NCBI GenBank assembly: GCA_013398055.1
Contig: VZRS01012069.1
Span: forward strand, 409,470-473,469
Direction: 5' to 3'
DNA: 64,000 bases
From: Ifrita kowaldi
Taxonomy: Eukaryota > Chordata > Aves > Passeriformes > Cinclosomatidae
Shown here: piece by piece, positions 37,861 to 50,500 of the stretch
How the letters are laid out: each line of letters opens with the position of its first letter
Numbering within the stretch: the first letter of the stretch is position 1
The notes under the pieces: generated by a model
What the model was told of the DNA's origin: nothing
The model's database searches: none
Seen by the model: the letters and a program-made list of their open reading frames with translations, nothing else
Translations under genes and position numbers: made by a program

Positions 37861-40800
37861 CTGTGGGGGAAGTGTGGAAAACAATTACGGTATATTGAAA
37901 TGGTCATACAAGTGCAGTACACTGCAACACTTTACATAATTTATTAGGTGTTACTACACGCACTGGCACTCGCATGACAGAGATCTTAACAAGACAGACA
38001 AATAGGACAACATCTGCATTCCTGTAAGAACATTTGAGATGAAAATTTAACATTAAACCAAAAGTGTACTTACTGCAGCGCAAACACTGCAATCAAGTGG
38101 TCTGCCTTGACTTGCAATGTATTATGTTAACACAGTATGTTTGCCAGAGTAAAACAGAAATGTTCATTACAGCAGCAATTAATTGCTTGCTATTTTTGAA
38201 AAATAACAGTTAATATATTTTTCCAAACCAATCCAATTCTGTGTTACTCTGAATTTTCATGCATAATTTCTTTATTTTTGTCCCTATTGTGCACACAAGG
38301 TCAATTAACTGGTAAATATAATTATTTTACTAACATAGCAAGCAGCATCTATTATAAATAACAACTTATTTGCATATTTCCTTGTTTCTGAAGAGAACAG
38401 AGATGTTACGGGTCTGAAAATCTTTGCAACTCTAATACAGTGAGATACTGTTTTTAAGTAAATCTTCTGTTTCAGTAAGTATTCTAGTAAATATGCCATT
38501 TCTTAGATTAAAATCAGCAAGGAGAAGCTGGGTTGCAGATTTCAGAACTTGCCTCATTTGCATCTTGAAAATGGAATGGAGCTGAAAGCTTTCAAGCTTT
38601 ATTGTTCAACTCCACAATTCTGTTGCTCTTTGTAAATGAAACGGAAAAGAGATGTATGTGAATATATCGCACATTTCAGCTTAAATGAGTTTTTCAAATT
38701 GTAAATGAATATCATTGTCTGTAGTCACCTTCACAGCATTCCTGAAGTTGAAGCTGTGAGCTGAATTCTGACTGAATTTCGTGAAAGATTTGGGAAAACA
38801 TGACTCACAAGATTTTAATACTGGCAGACAAAGACCCCTTTCTGACTCTAGTTTTGATTTCCAGGGTCTCTTTAAATAAAGAAGATATTCAAGACTGAGG
38901 GACAATGGAGAACAGCTGCAAGGAGGATTTCTTTTAAAAGGAGAAATCAAAGGACAGCACTCCTCATGTGCACTATATATGGCAATCTCTTTGTCTGAGT
39001 ATCGAAGGACTGGCTGGTACTCGCATGCTGAGCTGAAACTGTGTGGCTACAGAGGTTTTCCTAGACATATTTCTTGATGACAACTGCATGCTGTTGGATT
39101 TGTTTCAGTGGCTGTGAATCTGTGAGCCATGCATATTGTGTTCCATTTGCCACTTCACAAGAAAAAATATTTAGTGAGCTTATGGCAAGCAGAACACCTC
39201 ATTTGTGCTGATTGGGGCAGATAGGGTGATTTGTAGATTCACACATGCTGAGCTTCAGGCACTTTGAAAACACTACATTGGGCAAATTTGAGATTGATGC
39301 CCCAGCCCCAGTGCAATTCATGTGTTGGGGTGCTCCTACTGAGACCTACCAATGGGAGCTGACAGCTGCATACAGTGCACTGGAAACATTTTAAAGCTTG
39401 CTGTAAAGAAAATAGAGCAGTCTTCGCCTAGCAGGGAGGAAAATCGATGAGTCGGCACTTGGCAGTGGTGACCAGCAGGAGGATGCTTCTGATGAATGCT
39501 GAGTCATTGATTTCCCTCCCTGATCAGCAGCAGCTGCTCCATTCACACTGCAGAGCCTTCTTGCCACGACCACATGTGTCAGCAGGCTTTATTGTCATTA
39601 AAGCAAGAGGTATTAGCTGACAAGATACCCAATTTATGTATTTTTGGTTTCGATGGCACTAGCTTACAATTTCTAAGTTGCTTCTCAGCTAGGGCACCTA
39701 AAAGGACATTCGTATCAAGGCAGGAGCTCCAATAGCACAGGCAGCTCGCAGGTACAGACAGTATTTGCACGACAGATGCACGAATATCACCCAAGCCTCC
39801 AGTTTCTTTTCTCACCAGGAGGCATAAATTTTATAAACCCAGAGCACAGTCAAGCAAAGAGGTTAAGACATCATCTGAGAAGGAAGGCTGCAAGTCAGCA
39901 CAAAGCTTACATGTTTAAAGGTACATGTGTGTAAACGTGCAGATGGACTGGGCTCTGCTCATGTCCATGCCTTCAGTGTGTGTGGTATAACATGGTATGG
40001 CTGAAGACCAAAACATAATTTAGTTTATAGTTTTATGACAGTAAAAAAAGCAACAGGTAAAACAGGTGAGACTACACTGAATGACTACAATAAAAGCATA
40101 GTCAGAGCACGTTATTACAAATCTCAGCATTTGATGAGGATGTATATATTTCTTAACATGTTCTATCATTTCTTATATTGTTTACATTACCATAATTATT
40201 ACTTAATAAGTTTATGTGTTTGTATCTCTGTTTGACTTGATCTTTGAGGAAGCAGTTTACATTAGGAGAAAAAAGAAGAGAAGGGGCTGTCACGAGATAA
40301 ATGCTGTTTCTCAGAATTAAAATTGACTGAAATACACTATTTATAGTCAGGCACTTGACTGCTAGTAGCAATGCTGAGCCTCTACATTTCAGGTTCCATT
40401 CATTGCAGAATATGCATGACTTTGCCTCAAAAACACTCACAGAAAAAGTCACAGGTCAGGCTTCTGCGCTTGAACTGGTATTTCAGCAAAAGCTCACGTG
40501 GCCAGCCACAAAACCATTCTCCCTTAAGTCTATGAGTGTTTGTCCTTCAAAAAAGAGCTTCTTCACCACAGTGACAAGCCTGGATTCAGGAGAGCCCATA
40601 ACGGGCAAACTGTATTTTCCCAGTCAATTCAGCTGCAGATTGAAAATTGCTCTCTTATAGTTTGCTCCCCTCTTTCAGAAGGCACAAGTCTGCTTAAATT
40701 CTTTTGCTTTTTCAAGTGACCTCATCTCCTGGCTTCACTGAATCCTTGCTCGAGCTGCATCGAACTCAGTGATTTTAGTTTACATAGATTTTGGAAAGTG

Positions 40801-43800
40801 TACATCAGTTACAACATCCACTCAGGTTGTAGTGTTTTGTGAGTTTATGAACTCTAAAATTTGAGATAAACATCACTGCAAGCACCTTTCCTTTGCCTTA
40901 TCTCCCTACATTTCTGAAAGCCTGCCTTCATTCTGCTGTGCCTGGGGCAGCTGAGCAGGCTCCTCCTCATACCAGGGGTTGCATTAGCACAGAAGCTTTC
41001 AAGGATAACTGCTGCTCCTCGGGGAGCCCCAGAATAGGAGCAGGCAAGAGTGCTCTCATTCTTTTATTCCTTCACACATCTGGGGTCTGAAGTGTCTTAG
41101 GCTGTGCTAAAAATCTGCTAACTTAAGAAACAAGTCTTTGAAATCAGATTGTCAGCTATATTGCAGGTAATGAGCCATGTAACTTCTGAAATCATACATA
41201 TATCACTTTCTTTAGAATTGTTGGCCAAGAGTATGAAAAATACAAAGCAGAAATAGCAAATGAACTCAAAAGTATAATGTGACCCTGTCTCATGTCTGAA
41301 TTTCTTTGGTATGATCCACATGGACAGAAATGACTTGCACATTAATAGTTGCCACTGATGCAAGTAGCAGTGTTCTTGAAATCCTCCATTTAATTTGCCA
41401 ATGATTTTAGTAAAATAGTAACTTTGCAATCTGAAGGCCAGGTTCTGGTACTGACTGATGACCAGGTGACAAGGAGTAGAAGAGGGATCAAATGAAAAAC
41501 AAAGAACACGAAAGATGCTAAATAATTTCATTATTGACTGAAAACTGAAGAACACTGTACTCAGGACAGAATTCAGAGAGATTAGAATACTTAGTGTGCA
41601 AAATGTTTTTAACTCCTATAGCCCTGATCAGGAGGGGATGCGCTACCCATAAATAATGAATTTCCAATACAAATTACTCACATTGGGACACATAGTCCAA
41701 GTTTTGGATAACAAGAAGTTTCATTAAAGAGATGTTCCAACGAACAAGATTCTGAAATGTTTAGATCATATCTAACTAATAAAATTAAAGATTTAGACAT
41801 AATTAATATAGATCCAGACATTCACCTAATTAAAATGAACAGGGTAGAAAGAATTGATTATAGATTTCCTTATGAATGAAAATAAACATACAAATTAGTG
41901 TTCTTCTAAAGATAATGTATAGCTCTAATGCTTTGATGATAGAAATCTCACATTATTTTTAATGTAAGATTGCTACTGATTAGAAAAAATGTATATTACT
42001 ACAGTTAGTCAGTCAGATTGTCCAAATCAGCATGAGTTGATGGAACTATGACAATTTACAATATCTGAGAATCTGTCTGTTATCTTCAACCAATGAGGAC
42101 CACAGAATCAACATTTGTAAAAAGGAACACTTCCTTAGAGACACTATCAAACAAAAACTTTTTCAGATGAAAAATGAAAATGAATGATAACACTGCAAAG
42201 GATGTCATTATCACCAGTACTCAAACACCCTCAGTATATATAAAAGAAGATAATTTATCTGAAAATAAATTCAAAAAAGGCTTCCCATAATGATGGGAAA
42301 TTCTGAGAAGGGGTTTAAAATTTTTCTTGAGCTCTGAAATCAGATAAAAACCTTGAAAATAGACTTTATCTAAATGGGGTAACATTTGGAGTTGTCATAT
42401 TGTGTGTATCCCTTTCTGTTACATCCCTGAAAATAAAATCAGAGTACTCAAGAACAGTCCCAAATAGGCTGCCTTTTGGACACAGAAGACATCCTTAAAA
42501 TATATTCCAAAAACTCTCAAGTGTTCAGAGAAACAGCTGTTCAATCTTATGTCATATCACTACACCATTCTTGTTGCAAAAGATAGAGACCTTGCATAAT
42601 CAACATATTTTCCTGGCATGGTCTCCTATCGCTCCCATTCTCACCCTCTAACGTAGCTGCTGCATTAGCAGCATTTCTGTTTGACCACATATGCTCAAAA
42701 TTATTTTCTAGAATGGACCTTCACAGTCCAAGCTTCATGAATACTGCTGGTCAGAGCTGTCAGGAGCCTTCTTCACAGAAGACATAATTTTACTTTTAAC
42801 TAAAGACATCTGGTCACTGTTTGTTAAAGCTTGTAGATTGGTTTGATGATATGGGGCTAGAAACTTAGCTGATATAAAACTGATATAATTGTAACACACT
42901 CATCAGAGATATGCTGAATTAACATCAGTATAAAATTTTTCCCTAAAAACTACATTATAGAAGGACATTAGGCACCTTTTTAAAACTGATTTAAACGTAA
43001 AATCTTCACTTTCCCTAGATGTAACTTGGGAATATTCTAGCCCTTAAGCAAAGCTATTTGAAGGTAATGTCCTAGTGCAGATAAGAACTGATTTTGGCTC
43101 AGTGTGCATTCACTGGATATACTCCACCCTGTAGAAACACCTCTCCCTGTTCAGAACGACAAATATGTAGGACAGAGAGCAGACAGTACCAGTTCATTTC
43201 TCCTCACTTTTTAAAGCCTTCTTTGCAAGCATCTCTCCTCTCTCTGTGTGTATGTGCATGTTTCCACCCCTCCTCTTTCATTTCTTTTCTCTGTAGGGCA
43301 TTGAAAGTGCTTTTCAGGTGGGAGGGCAGCAGTGTAAAATTGACTACCATTCTAGTCAATTTGCTTCAGCAGCCATTCCATGTGTAAAGCACTTTATACA
43401 GAAGGAAGCTTTTTAGACATGAAGACCAAGAAATCTATTCTTTTACAGCCACAAAGTCCCTGTGAAATCAGAGGTTTCAAGAACTCATGCGAGGATAGAA
43501 TTTGGCACGAAACCCACTGGAAAAAAAAAAAGCCTATTAAGATCTTGCAATCTGTTTCCCCTTGTTTTTCTCATTAGCAGAAGGAAAATAATTTGTTCTA
43601 GAGAAGAATGTCTTTACCTAAGAACTTCAAGCAGGTTGTACATAGTAGCACTGGAGCACTTTTCCCTGACTCCTACTGTCTGAAACCAAATTTTAGTGTT
43701 AATTTAAAATAAAATAGAGCCTAGAGAAATAAATTTATCTGTCTACATCCAGCTCATGTGTCTCATGCTTGGTTGAGTTGGTATCGTCCAGTGATAAGTA

Positions 43801-44639
43801 CCATCATCCAGTGATATCCGTTTCAGTCTTCTGGTGTTTACTGTTTTTCTGTGACCTTACCTGACTTTTACTTAATTCCATATTTAGGCTGCAAAGGCTG
43901 TACCTTTAACCACTTCCACTTAATATGTCGAGGGCTGGTGTTGAGGACAAACACAAACATTCTCGTTGCTGTTAATCTGGAAGGAAGGTTATTCTCACTG
44001 AAAACATGTGGTTGCTACTTCACATAGGAAAACTCAGCAGCCTTCCATGTGGCCAAGACAACATCAGATATTTAGTGCAATAAACAAGTCTTTTTAAAAC
44101 AAACAGTTTCACTGATTCTTTCTTACAAATGCTTCAAGGCCATCATTTAAGAAAATCCCAAAACAACAACTAGTTACCACGTCCATCATGTAATCCCAAT
44201 CATGGAAAATCTGCTACTAGGTAACCCAGAAAGGTGGCCAAAGAAAGAGTGGGCTGACCTGCATCTCAAAAATATGGATCAGGCCTCGGGAGGCTCTTGG
44301 AGTATGATTTAAAGCTACCAGTCAGGGCCAGCTCAGGGCAAGCAGAGAAACAAGTCTCCTGGAGAGATTCCTAAAGCCTCTCGTAACAGGTCAGAGAATG
44401 CTACAAAACAGGAAGGAACTTCAAGAAGAAATGTTGTGGCTACCCCAAGATATGCTGAACTATACCCTTCTCATTCCAGACAGGCACTTTTTCTAATCTC
44501 AGCTTAATGAAAAAAGGTAAAGGTTCTACAGTAATTTGTGTTTAACTAGCTTTATTGTCAAAAAAAGCTTTTGCCTAAAGCCTAGCAAAACATTTTGTTT
44601 TGCACTTGAATCACTCACTCTGTCCTGTCCACAAGGTTA

Positions 44640-45455
44640 TTCCCTTTGGCTTTGCACCAGCTTTCTTCTGTATTTGAAGACTGCTATCATGTTTCTACTC
44701 AGTCTTTTAACCTCTAGTCTAAACAACGCCAACCCTTGTAATCTTTTCTCATAGGTCACTATATTGCTCTGTTCTGGTGCATGTGAGACTTAAACCTTTA
44801 CTTAGCTTAGAACTTTTCACAGCTGTAAAAGAGAAGAACTACTTCATTCATTTTGCAGACTGTTCTCCTGTTTTTAGAACTCGGAATTTCTCCCTCCACT
44901 TTTTTTTACACTAGTATGGCCTTGCCCATTCATGTTCAAGCTGCAGACAGCTACAACCCTTAATTCCTTTCCTATATGACTGTAAATTGGTTGGTTGTTT
45001 CTTACTGAGTTGATTCTATGAATGATTCTTCTTGTCTAAGTACAGAAACTGGACTTGTTTTTAATTGCATCTTGGGTTTTTTTCATACCATCTTTCTAAT
45101 TTGTCAAGACCCCTTGGGATTCTAATCATGTTCGCCTCTATACCTGGAGCCTTCAAAGCTTTGTGGCATCTGCAAAATTAATATGAACATTCCTTATCCT
45201 ATCAATGAAGTCACCAATGAAAATATTTAACAGCATCTGGCTTGGGACAAATCCATGTGAAACCACATGTGATATATCCTTTTCTATTTCCGGTAAATCA
45301 TTGGTAACTATTCTTTGACTTTGGTTTCACAGCTCATTTTACTAATCCTCCATAGCAGAGCTTCTAGATCTTGTTTTTCCAGCTTGTTTAAGACAATGTT
45401 ACATGAAACAAGAATGCTTTAAAGCATCACTGAAGTTAAGATCTATAGCTTCAAG
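44640..45455 (-). mobile_element. Ancient L3/CR1-like LINE fragment
   Basis: The plus strand carries, in order, landmarks of the antisense of an old L3/CR1-group LINE. CTGCTATCATGTTTCTACTC with CCTCTAGTCTAAACAACGCC and AATCTTTTCTCATAGGTCAC match the conserved 'ctccagactaaacaaaccca...aatctttcctcataggtca' block. Further on come ATCAATGAAGTCACCAATGA with ATATTTAACAGCATCTGGCT, a GGTAACTATTCTTTGACT block, and CCAGCTTGTTTAAGACAATG ahead of a TCACTGAAGTTAAGATCTAT end. These correspond to the C-terminal reverse-transcriptase region and the sequence after it. Divergence is great and no frame is preserved. Such copies predate birds and survive in all amniotes. Ends are approximate, and whether the middle (44800-45040) is continuous element is uncertain. 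Confidence 0.7.
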
Positions 45456-46108
45456 AGATATGGGATAGAAATACAGTTCCTAGGCTTGTAGTAGCTTTGT
45501 GCCTCTCCTGAGCAGTTTTGTACCCATGGGGTGTTATCCCTTCATTTGCCCCAACTTTCTCCCACGGTAAAGAAATCACATCCAAGGGGAAAAACCCCAC
45601 TGAGCTGATACAGAAATTTATGGAGTTTGGAGTGGTATGAAGTATGGAGGTCAAATTATAAATGTATGCTGTCTCTGAGCATACTCCATCTCTGAACATT
45701 TTTTCACACCCTGGAAAAATCTTTTAAATAAGATCCCTGTTCCCACCTTATAATTGTGAAGGGATTCTGCAGGTATGTGCAACAAAAACTATTACCTCCC
45801 AACCAGTTCATCCAATCTAGCCAGTTCCATCAGCTTTACCTCCTTCACCTCTACCAGTGCTTGAGAAAGGGAGTATCCAGACCCAGACTTGTGTACTAGC
45901 TTGGCCCAGTTGGGTGATCAAAGGAAGGAATGTTGGCCTGAATTTCCTTGGTTATGTGCTTTACATTAGGCCCTTATCGTTACTTTGATGTCAGTTTTTG
46001 TGGTTTAATTATGTACTAAGAAGTATTCTTAGGTAAGCCAGGAAGATCTGTCCTTATGACTCAACCAGCTACTTTTTGGCCAGCTGACTGTACATTTAAT
46101 TAACATCC
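45456..46108. other. Noncoding DNA, nothing recognised
   Basis: Unique-looking sequence next to the ancient LINE. The minus-strand 82-codon frame at 45451-45699 has no recognisable homology. The older LINE may extend into this section undetected. Confidence 0.45.
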
Positions 46109-46186
46109 TGGGCATCAGTTCTGCAGTCCTACCCCAGGCAAATCTCCCATCAAAGTGAATGAGAGTTACCATCTGTGCAGGGCTGA
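46109..46186. repeat. Short inverted-repeat element, sauropsid type
   Basis: The order TCTGCAGTCCTACCCCAGGC, AATCTCCCATCAAAGTGAAT, GAGAGTTACC, GTGCAGGGCTGA follows a palindromic element well known in turtles, crocodilians and birds ('ctgcagtccttactcaggcaaaactcccattgaagtcaatgggagtt...'). The central CCCATCAAAGTGAATGAGAG corresponds to its palindromic core. It is probably a MITE-like nonautonomous element and is ancient, since both arms have many substitutions. Confidence 0.6.
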
Positions 46187-47560
46187 ACAGAGAGTCAATA
46201 GAACAGCACTACAAGTTTGGGCAAACAGTCAATCTTTATGAATTTTTCAGTAAAGCTGTTAAAGTGTTTTTAGATTAAAATATCCCTTTTAGTTTGAAGA
46301 GATTAGTTTTTTTCCTTAACTAGTGTGTTTGAGTAATTTGTAAGCAGGATACTGGTGAAAACATTAAGAAAGGTCTTTTGTATTCAGTCTTTTAATTTGT
46401 CTTCCTTCCTTCGTGTGGGGACACTTGAGCATGGTGCCTCTCATAGATGCAGTGTATATGTACCACATCAAGTGCATAGAAGAAAAGTTACTCCTTTGAC
46501 ATAGATAACTGTGCATGAAAAACTCCAGGCTGAAAGATACACTCTGGTCAATGCCCAGAGGCAGCGAACATGAGGGTGTTTAATGTTTGGTAGTAGGCTA
46601 ACATCTCACCCATTGAACTCCATGGTAAATCTGCTCTCAACTTCATAAAAAAGAAGCCAATTCTCAATAATTCTGAAGCACTGTCCCAAAATTTCAAATT
46701 CTGCTACTGGATAACCTTAACCAGAAATAGGTACTATAAAATCAATTTAGTGATGGGTCACAACCATTTGGATCTTTCACAAAACTGACTTTAGGAGACA
46801 GTATAAGAACACAAATAAATCCATGATGCTATTAAAGACTTTGGGAAAAGATCAATGGGATTTAGAAGAGCTGAATCCCATGCTAACTTCTACCTTTCCT
46901 GATTCAATCTGATTTTGCTGTTACCGAGGACACAGCTTCCGCAATGGTGCTGGATCCCTTGTTACACTCTCCTCACCTCAACACAACCTCAGCCCTCAAA
47001 GACTTAGAGACTTCCTACACCAGTCACAGCTCTGCTTCACTTCTGAGTTGTCTTGGAGACAAGAAGGTGCCTCCCTGGCTGAGAAGAGCAGAGGAGCAGC
47101 ATAGCTTGCCTCAAGCAGCAAGTCACTGCTCTGGGGCTGGAGCAGAAGGGCTGGAGCAGCAGACAGCATTAATCCTTGAGGAATCCTTGAGGGGGACAGA
47201 AATGGGCTGAAGACCAGAGAACAGGATATAACACTTCCACTGCAGCACTTCCACTTCTCCAACAATGCTGTGTATTCAGCATGTCTAATGCACATGCTGG
47301 TATGAGGATTGTCTGATGTGTTTCTTTTAAGAGGCCGGTGAAATACAAGTGCAGACCCTGCCAAACTCAGAAATGTAATTTGGATTGAATGAATTTGTCA
47401 TGCTTTGCCTCAGAAGGCAATAAGCTTAATTTAGTTCCCAACCACAGTGGCCACAAGTAGCAGCAGTAAACTGCATCTGTGATTCAGGAGAGAGTAAAAC
47501 TACAGAAAAGAGAATCAGTGATGGACCAAAAAATATCTGCACTGGAAACATCCATCCATC

Positions 47561-47586
47561 ATACATACATACATACATACATACAT
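47561..47586. repeat. (ATAC)n microsatellite
   Basis: Six or more ATAC units, immediately preceded by two TCCA units. It is a probable polymorphic tetranucleotide marker. Confidence 0.92.
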
Positions 47587-50500
47587 TGTGTCTCACAGAA
47601 AGGCTGTTCTTTGGCAGAAATAACTGACACTGGTTTATTTTGTGGAACAGGAGACAGAAGACTTTTTTTTCATACTGAAATGATCAAAGAATAAATTTAG
47701 GTTTTAGTTTTCTCTGTATTGTGTTTAATTGGGGCAGGGGGGAAAGGGGAGGTGGGGGAGAATTTAAGAATCTGGTTATCCTTATAGAAGGTTTTTAACC
47801 TAATACTTTCAGCAGTGAACTGTGCTGGGTAGAAATCTATCTCATACTTGTCACATCTATATTAAATTATCTACTTTTTTCATTTTACAAGGGAAGACGT
47901 GAGCAGAACATTACTCAGCTGTCAGGATACAGGGCTGTGCTGCTGAGCAGAGTAAAGTGAATATATTCTACAATGCTGCAAATCCAGCACAAAGGTACCA
48001 GAGGGGGGATTTGTGTCACCAGTTTTGCCTCCTGTGTTCCTGGAAGGCAGTTTTCAGTAGGCTTTGTTTTGACTGCTTTTTGCTATGATGATATTTAAAC
48101 ATGATCAATGGCCCTTTCTTCTGCAAAAATAGTGTCTCCTGACTACAACGTTGCAGATAAGGACTGGAAAAATATTTTTAGCTTTCATCAAATACAAACT
48201 GACCAATGTAAAGCTACTATTATGACTTATACAGATGGTCCTTGCCTTAATACCAAAGGGTAGTAAAGAACAATCCTTGCAACTCGGGTTTTACTATGTT
48301 TTGCGTGTATTTTGGCTTATCAGAAACATAGCAAATTAGAAAAGCATTAAGACACATGCTAAGAACATTATAGATATTGTATTCATGCTTCCCTAGACTA
48401 TATATGATAAAACAGAAAGAAGCCCACAGAATTTCCTGGTAATTCTCCACTTTTATCTTGAAATCTGACCTCGTGGGTCTTAGATTTTGCTGTAATCAAT
48501 TTCCCCACTTACAGGATTAAACATGCAAAAGAAAATCTTATATTCCTTGCAAGGACAATTTTAGACCACAGAGTAGTAAAAGACTTCCAGGGTTCAAAAA
48601 ATGCCAGAAAGATAAACCTGAGTGACTGAACTGCGGCCATAGTGGGTAGACAGGAAACATGCTTGGGGATGGCTAGAAGTTGTATTATAGAAAAACAAAT
48701 GCTGAAAACTAAGACAGTTCCTGTGCCTATCGCTTCCTTCCAATATATTTGCATCTCAGCAGTGCTTTTTATTACATTTCCCTGACTGTCAAGGTAGTAC
48801 TGTACTTCTGGGTATGGCAAGAAGTTGAATGAGAGCTCTTTTATGTGAGAAAGTTATTGTACAATAAAAATAGAAAGTTGTATTACAGAGTGTTAGCAAC
48901 CCTTCAATGTATGCATGTACTCAGTGTACTGCAGAGTAACCTCCCTTTATGTTTACTACTAGCTGAGAATATCAGGGTGGGATGATAATACCATTCAGTT
49001 AGTGCTGCCCACATTTAAAGCCTGATATATCATACAGTTCATCATACAGAAAAATCGCAGGAGACAAACAAAAGAAAAGAAGAAAAAGCAAATTTACTTC
49101 ACTAAATAAGCAAGCAACCACAAAGGCAAAATATCAAATATCAACCTTGAGACATTTCCAGTAAAAATACGGACACTCCAACTCTTAGCTGTTCCTAACT
49201 CCCACCCCGGTGAGTCACTGAGTATGAAGAGCTGGACATTATTTGTTTGCCAAGAACATGTTTAATCTAGAATCTGCAGACTGACACCAGAGGTGCAAGA
49301 AATGCATACAATGCTCATTTTCAATAGGGGAAAACACCAAATCAGCTGCCAAAACAAGTGTGAATCTTCAGTGTCATCAGAAAGCGCTGAACTTAGACTA
49401 TGCCGTCTGTCTCGTCTGTTCAGTTTCATTTCCCCTCTCACAGAATCCTTTCAGCAGTTGCACTTCATGTGGCATTGGGTTACACAGAAGCCTGCTCAGC
49501 TCTTGTTTGATCTTGTTTGTTTACCTTAGTCATGTTACACACACTAAATCTATTTTCCAGCTTATGACGAGTGCGTCCATTATTCTTTTTTTTAGCATCC
49601 TAAGCATCCTAAATGCCGGCCTCAGAAATGCTGCTGTTTTCTAGTTCCCGTTTTCTCCTTTGGCAGAAACAGCTACAGAGGTTTATGTGTAATTTGACTT
49701 CTGAAGTTCACCAAGCTTTTGCAGTTCCTTACTGACATGCTGAATATGGAGACAAACATAAGTTTTAGCTTTTTTTTCCAACTACTTTTGAGGAATGAAA
49801 AGGCAAATTGACAATTTGAACCTACCTATGTAATTCATCTTGGCTAGGGCTAAGTTGTAGCAAAATACCTGGAGAGAGGAAAGTAGGAGGCAGCACATCT
49901 CTTCCTCAGCCGGACGTTTTTGCTAGGAAAAAATAAACTTCCCTCTTTCAAATTAACTGTCAGTCAGGAGGGTCCAGGCTGATACCCACTCCCTTGAGCT
50001 TGTTAGTCTGATGATGCTGCTGAACCACCGTGTGAATGAGTTTCTGGAAAGACACTAACAGTGCATCCCTGGACCACCTCCAGTTTTCACTTGTGCCAGT
50101 GGCATATCTCATGGATGTCTGCCTTTCAACATTTCTCATTTAGCTGTATTCCAAAACTGAGGAGCAGCATTTTCCCTTAAAACAAAGACAGAACTTACCA
50201 GAACACTGGGTGATAAAAAGAACATTCTTTTGTACTGCTGAACATCCTGCACTACTAATAAATTCATAATGAGAATAAAAGGTGTTCAGCTCAGCAGGGA
50301 AAGGATAGATCCTTGTACTTCTTATAAATATAGATGCATATTTTACAAAGATCATTTATAAGTCAGACCTAATACCTCTTTGCACCTTCTGTAGTAGAAT
50401 ACTGGAGACAATGAAGAGGATGTAATTGGTCTTTGTGCCATACGAGGAACCTCCCACCTACACTCACTGTGAGACTGCTAATAACCAGCATTCTAAGGAA

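Larger units (their letters stand above)
26441..44639. other. Long noncoding stretch, no confident gene
   Basis: Eighteen kilobases of mostly unique AT-rich DNA. Frames of up to 148 codons (for example 27581-28027 minus and 41118-41555 minus) have no recognisable homology. Local items are a TTACCTAT-rich repeat (31066-31113), a CT repeat near 35408-35425, a 20-nt A tract (36921-36940), several octamer motifs and two splice-flanked open segments (30683-30774 and 37733-37860). I could name no interspersed repeat here, which is low even for a bird and is consistent with constrained or simply old sequence. Confidence 0.5.

Noticed and set aside
41118..41555. 145-codon minus-strand frame
   Set aside because: Aromatic and cysteine-rich translation with no domain pattern, as expected from AT-rich noncoding DNA.
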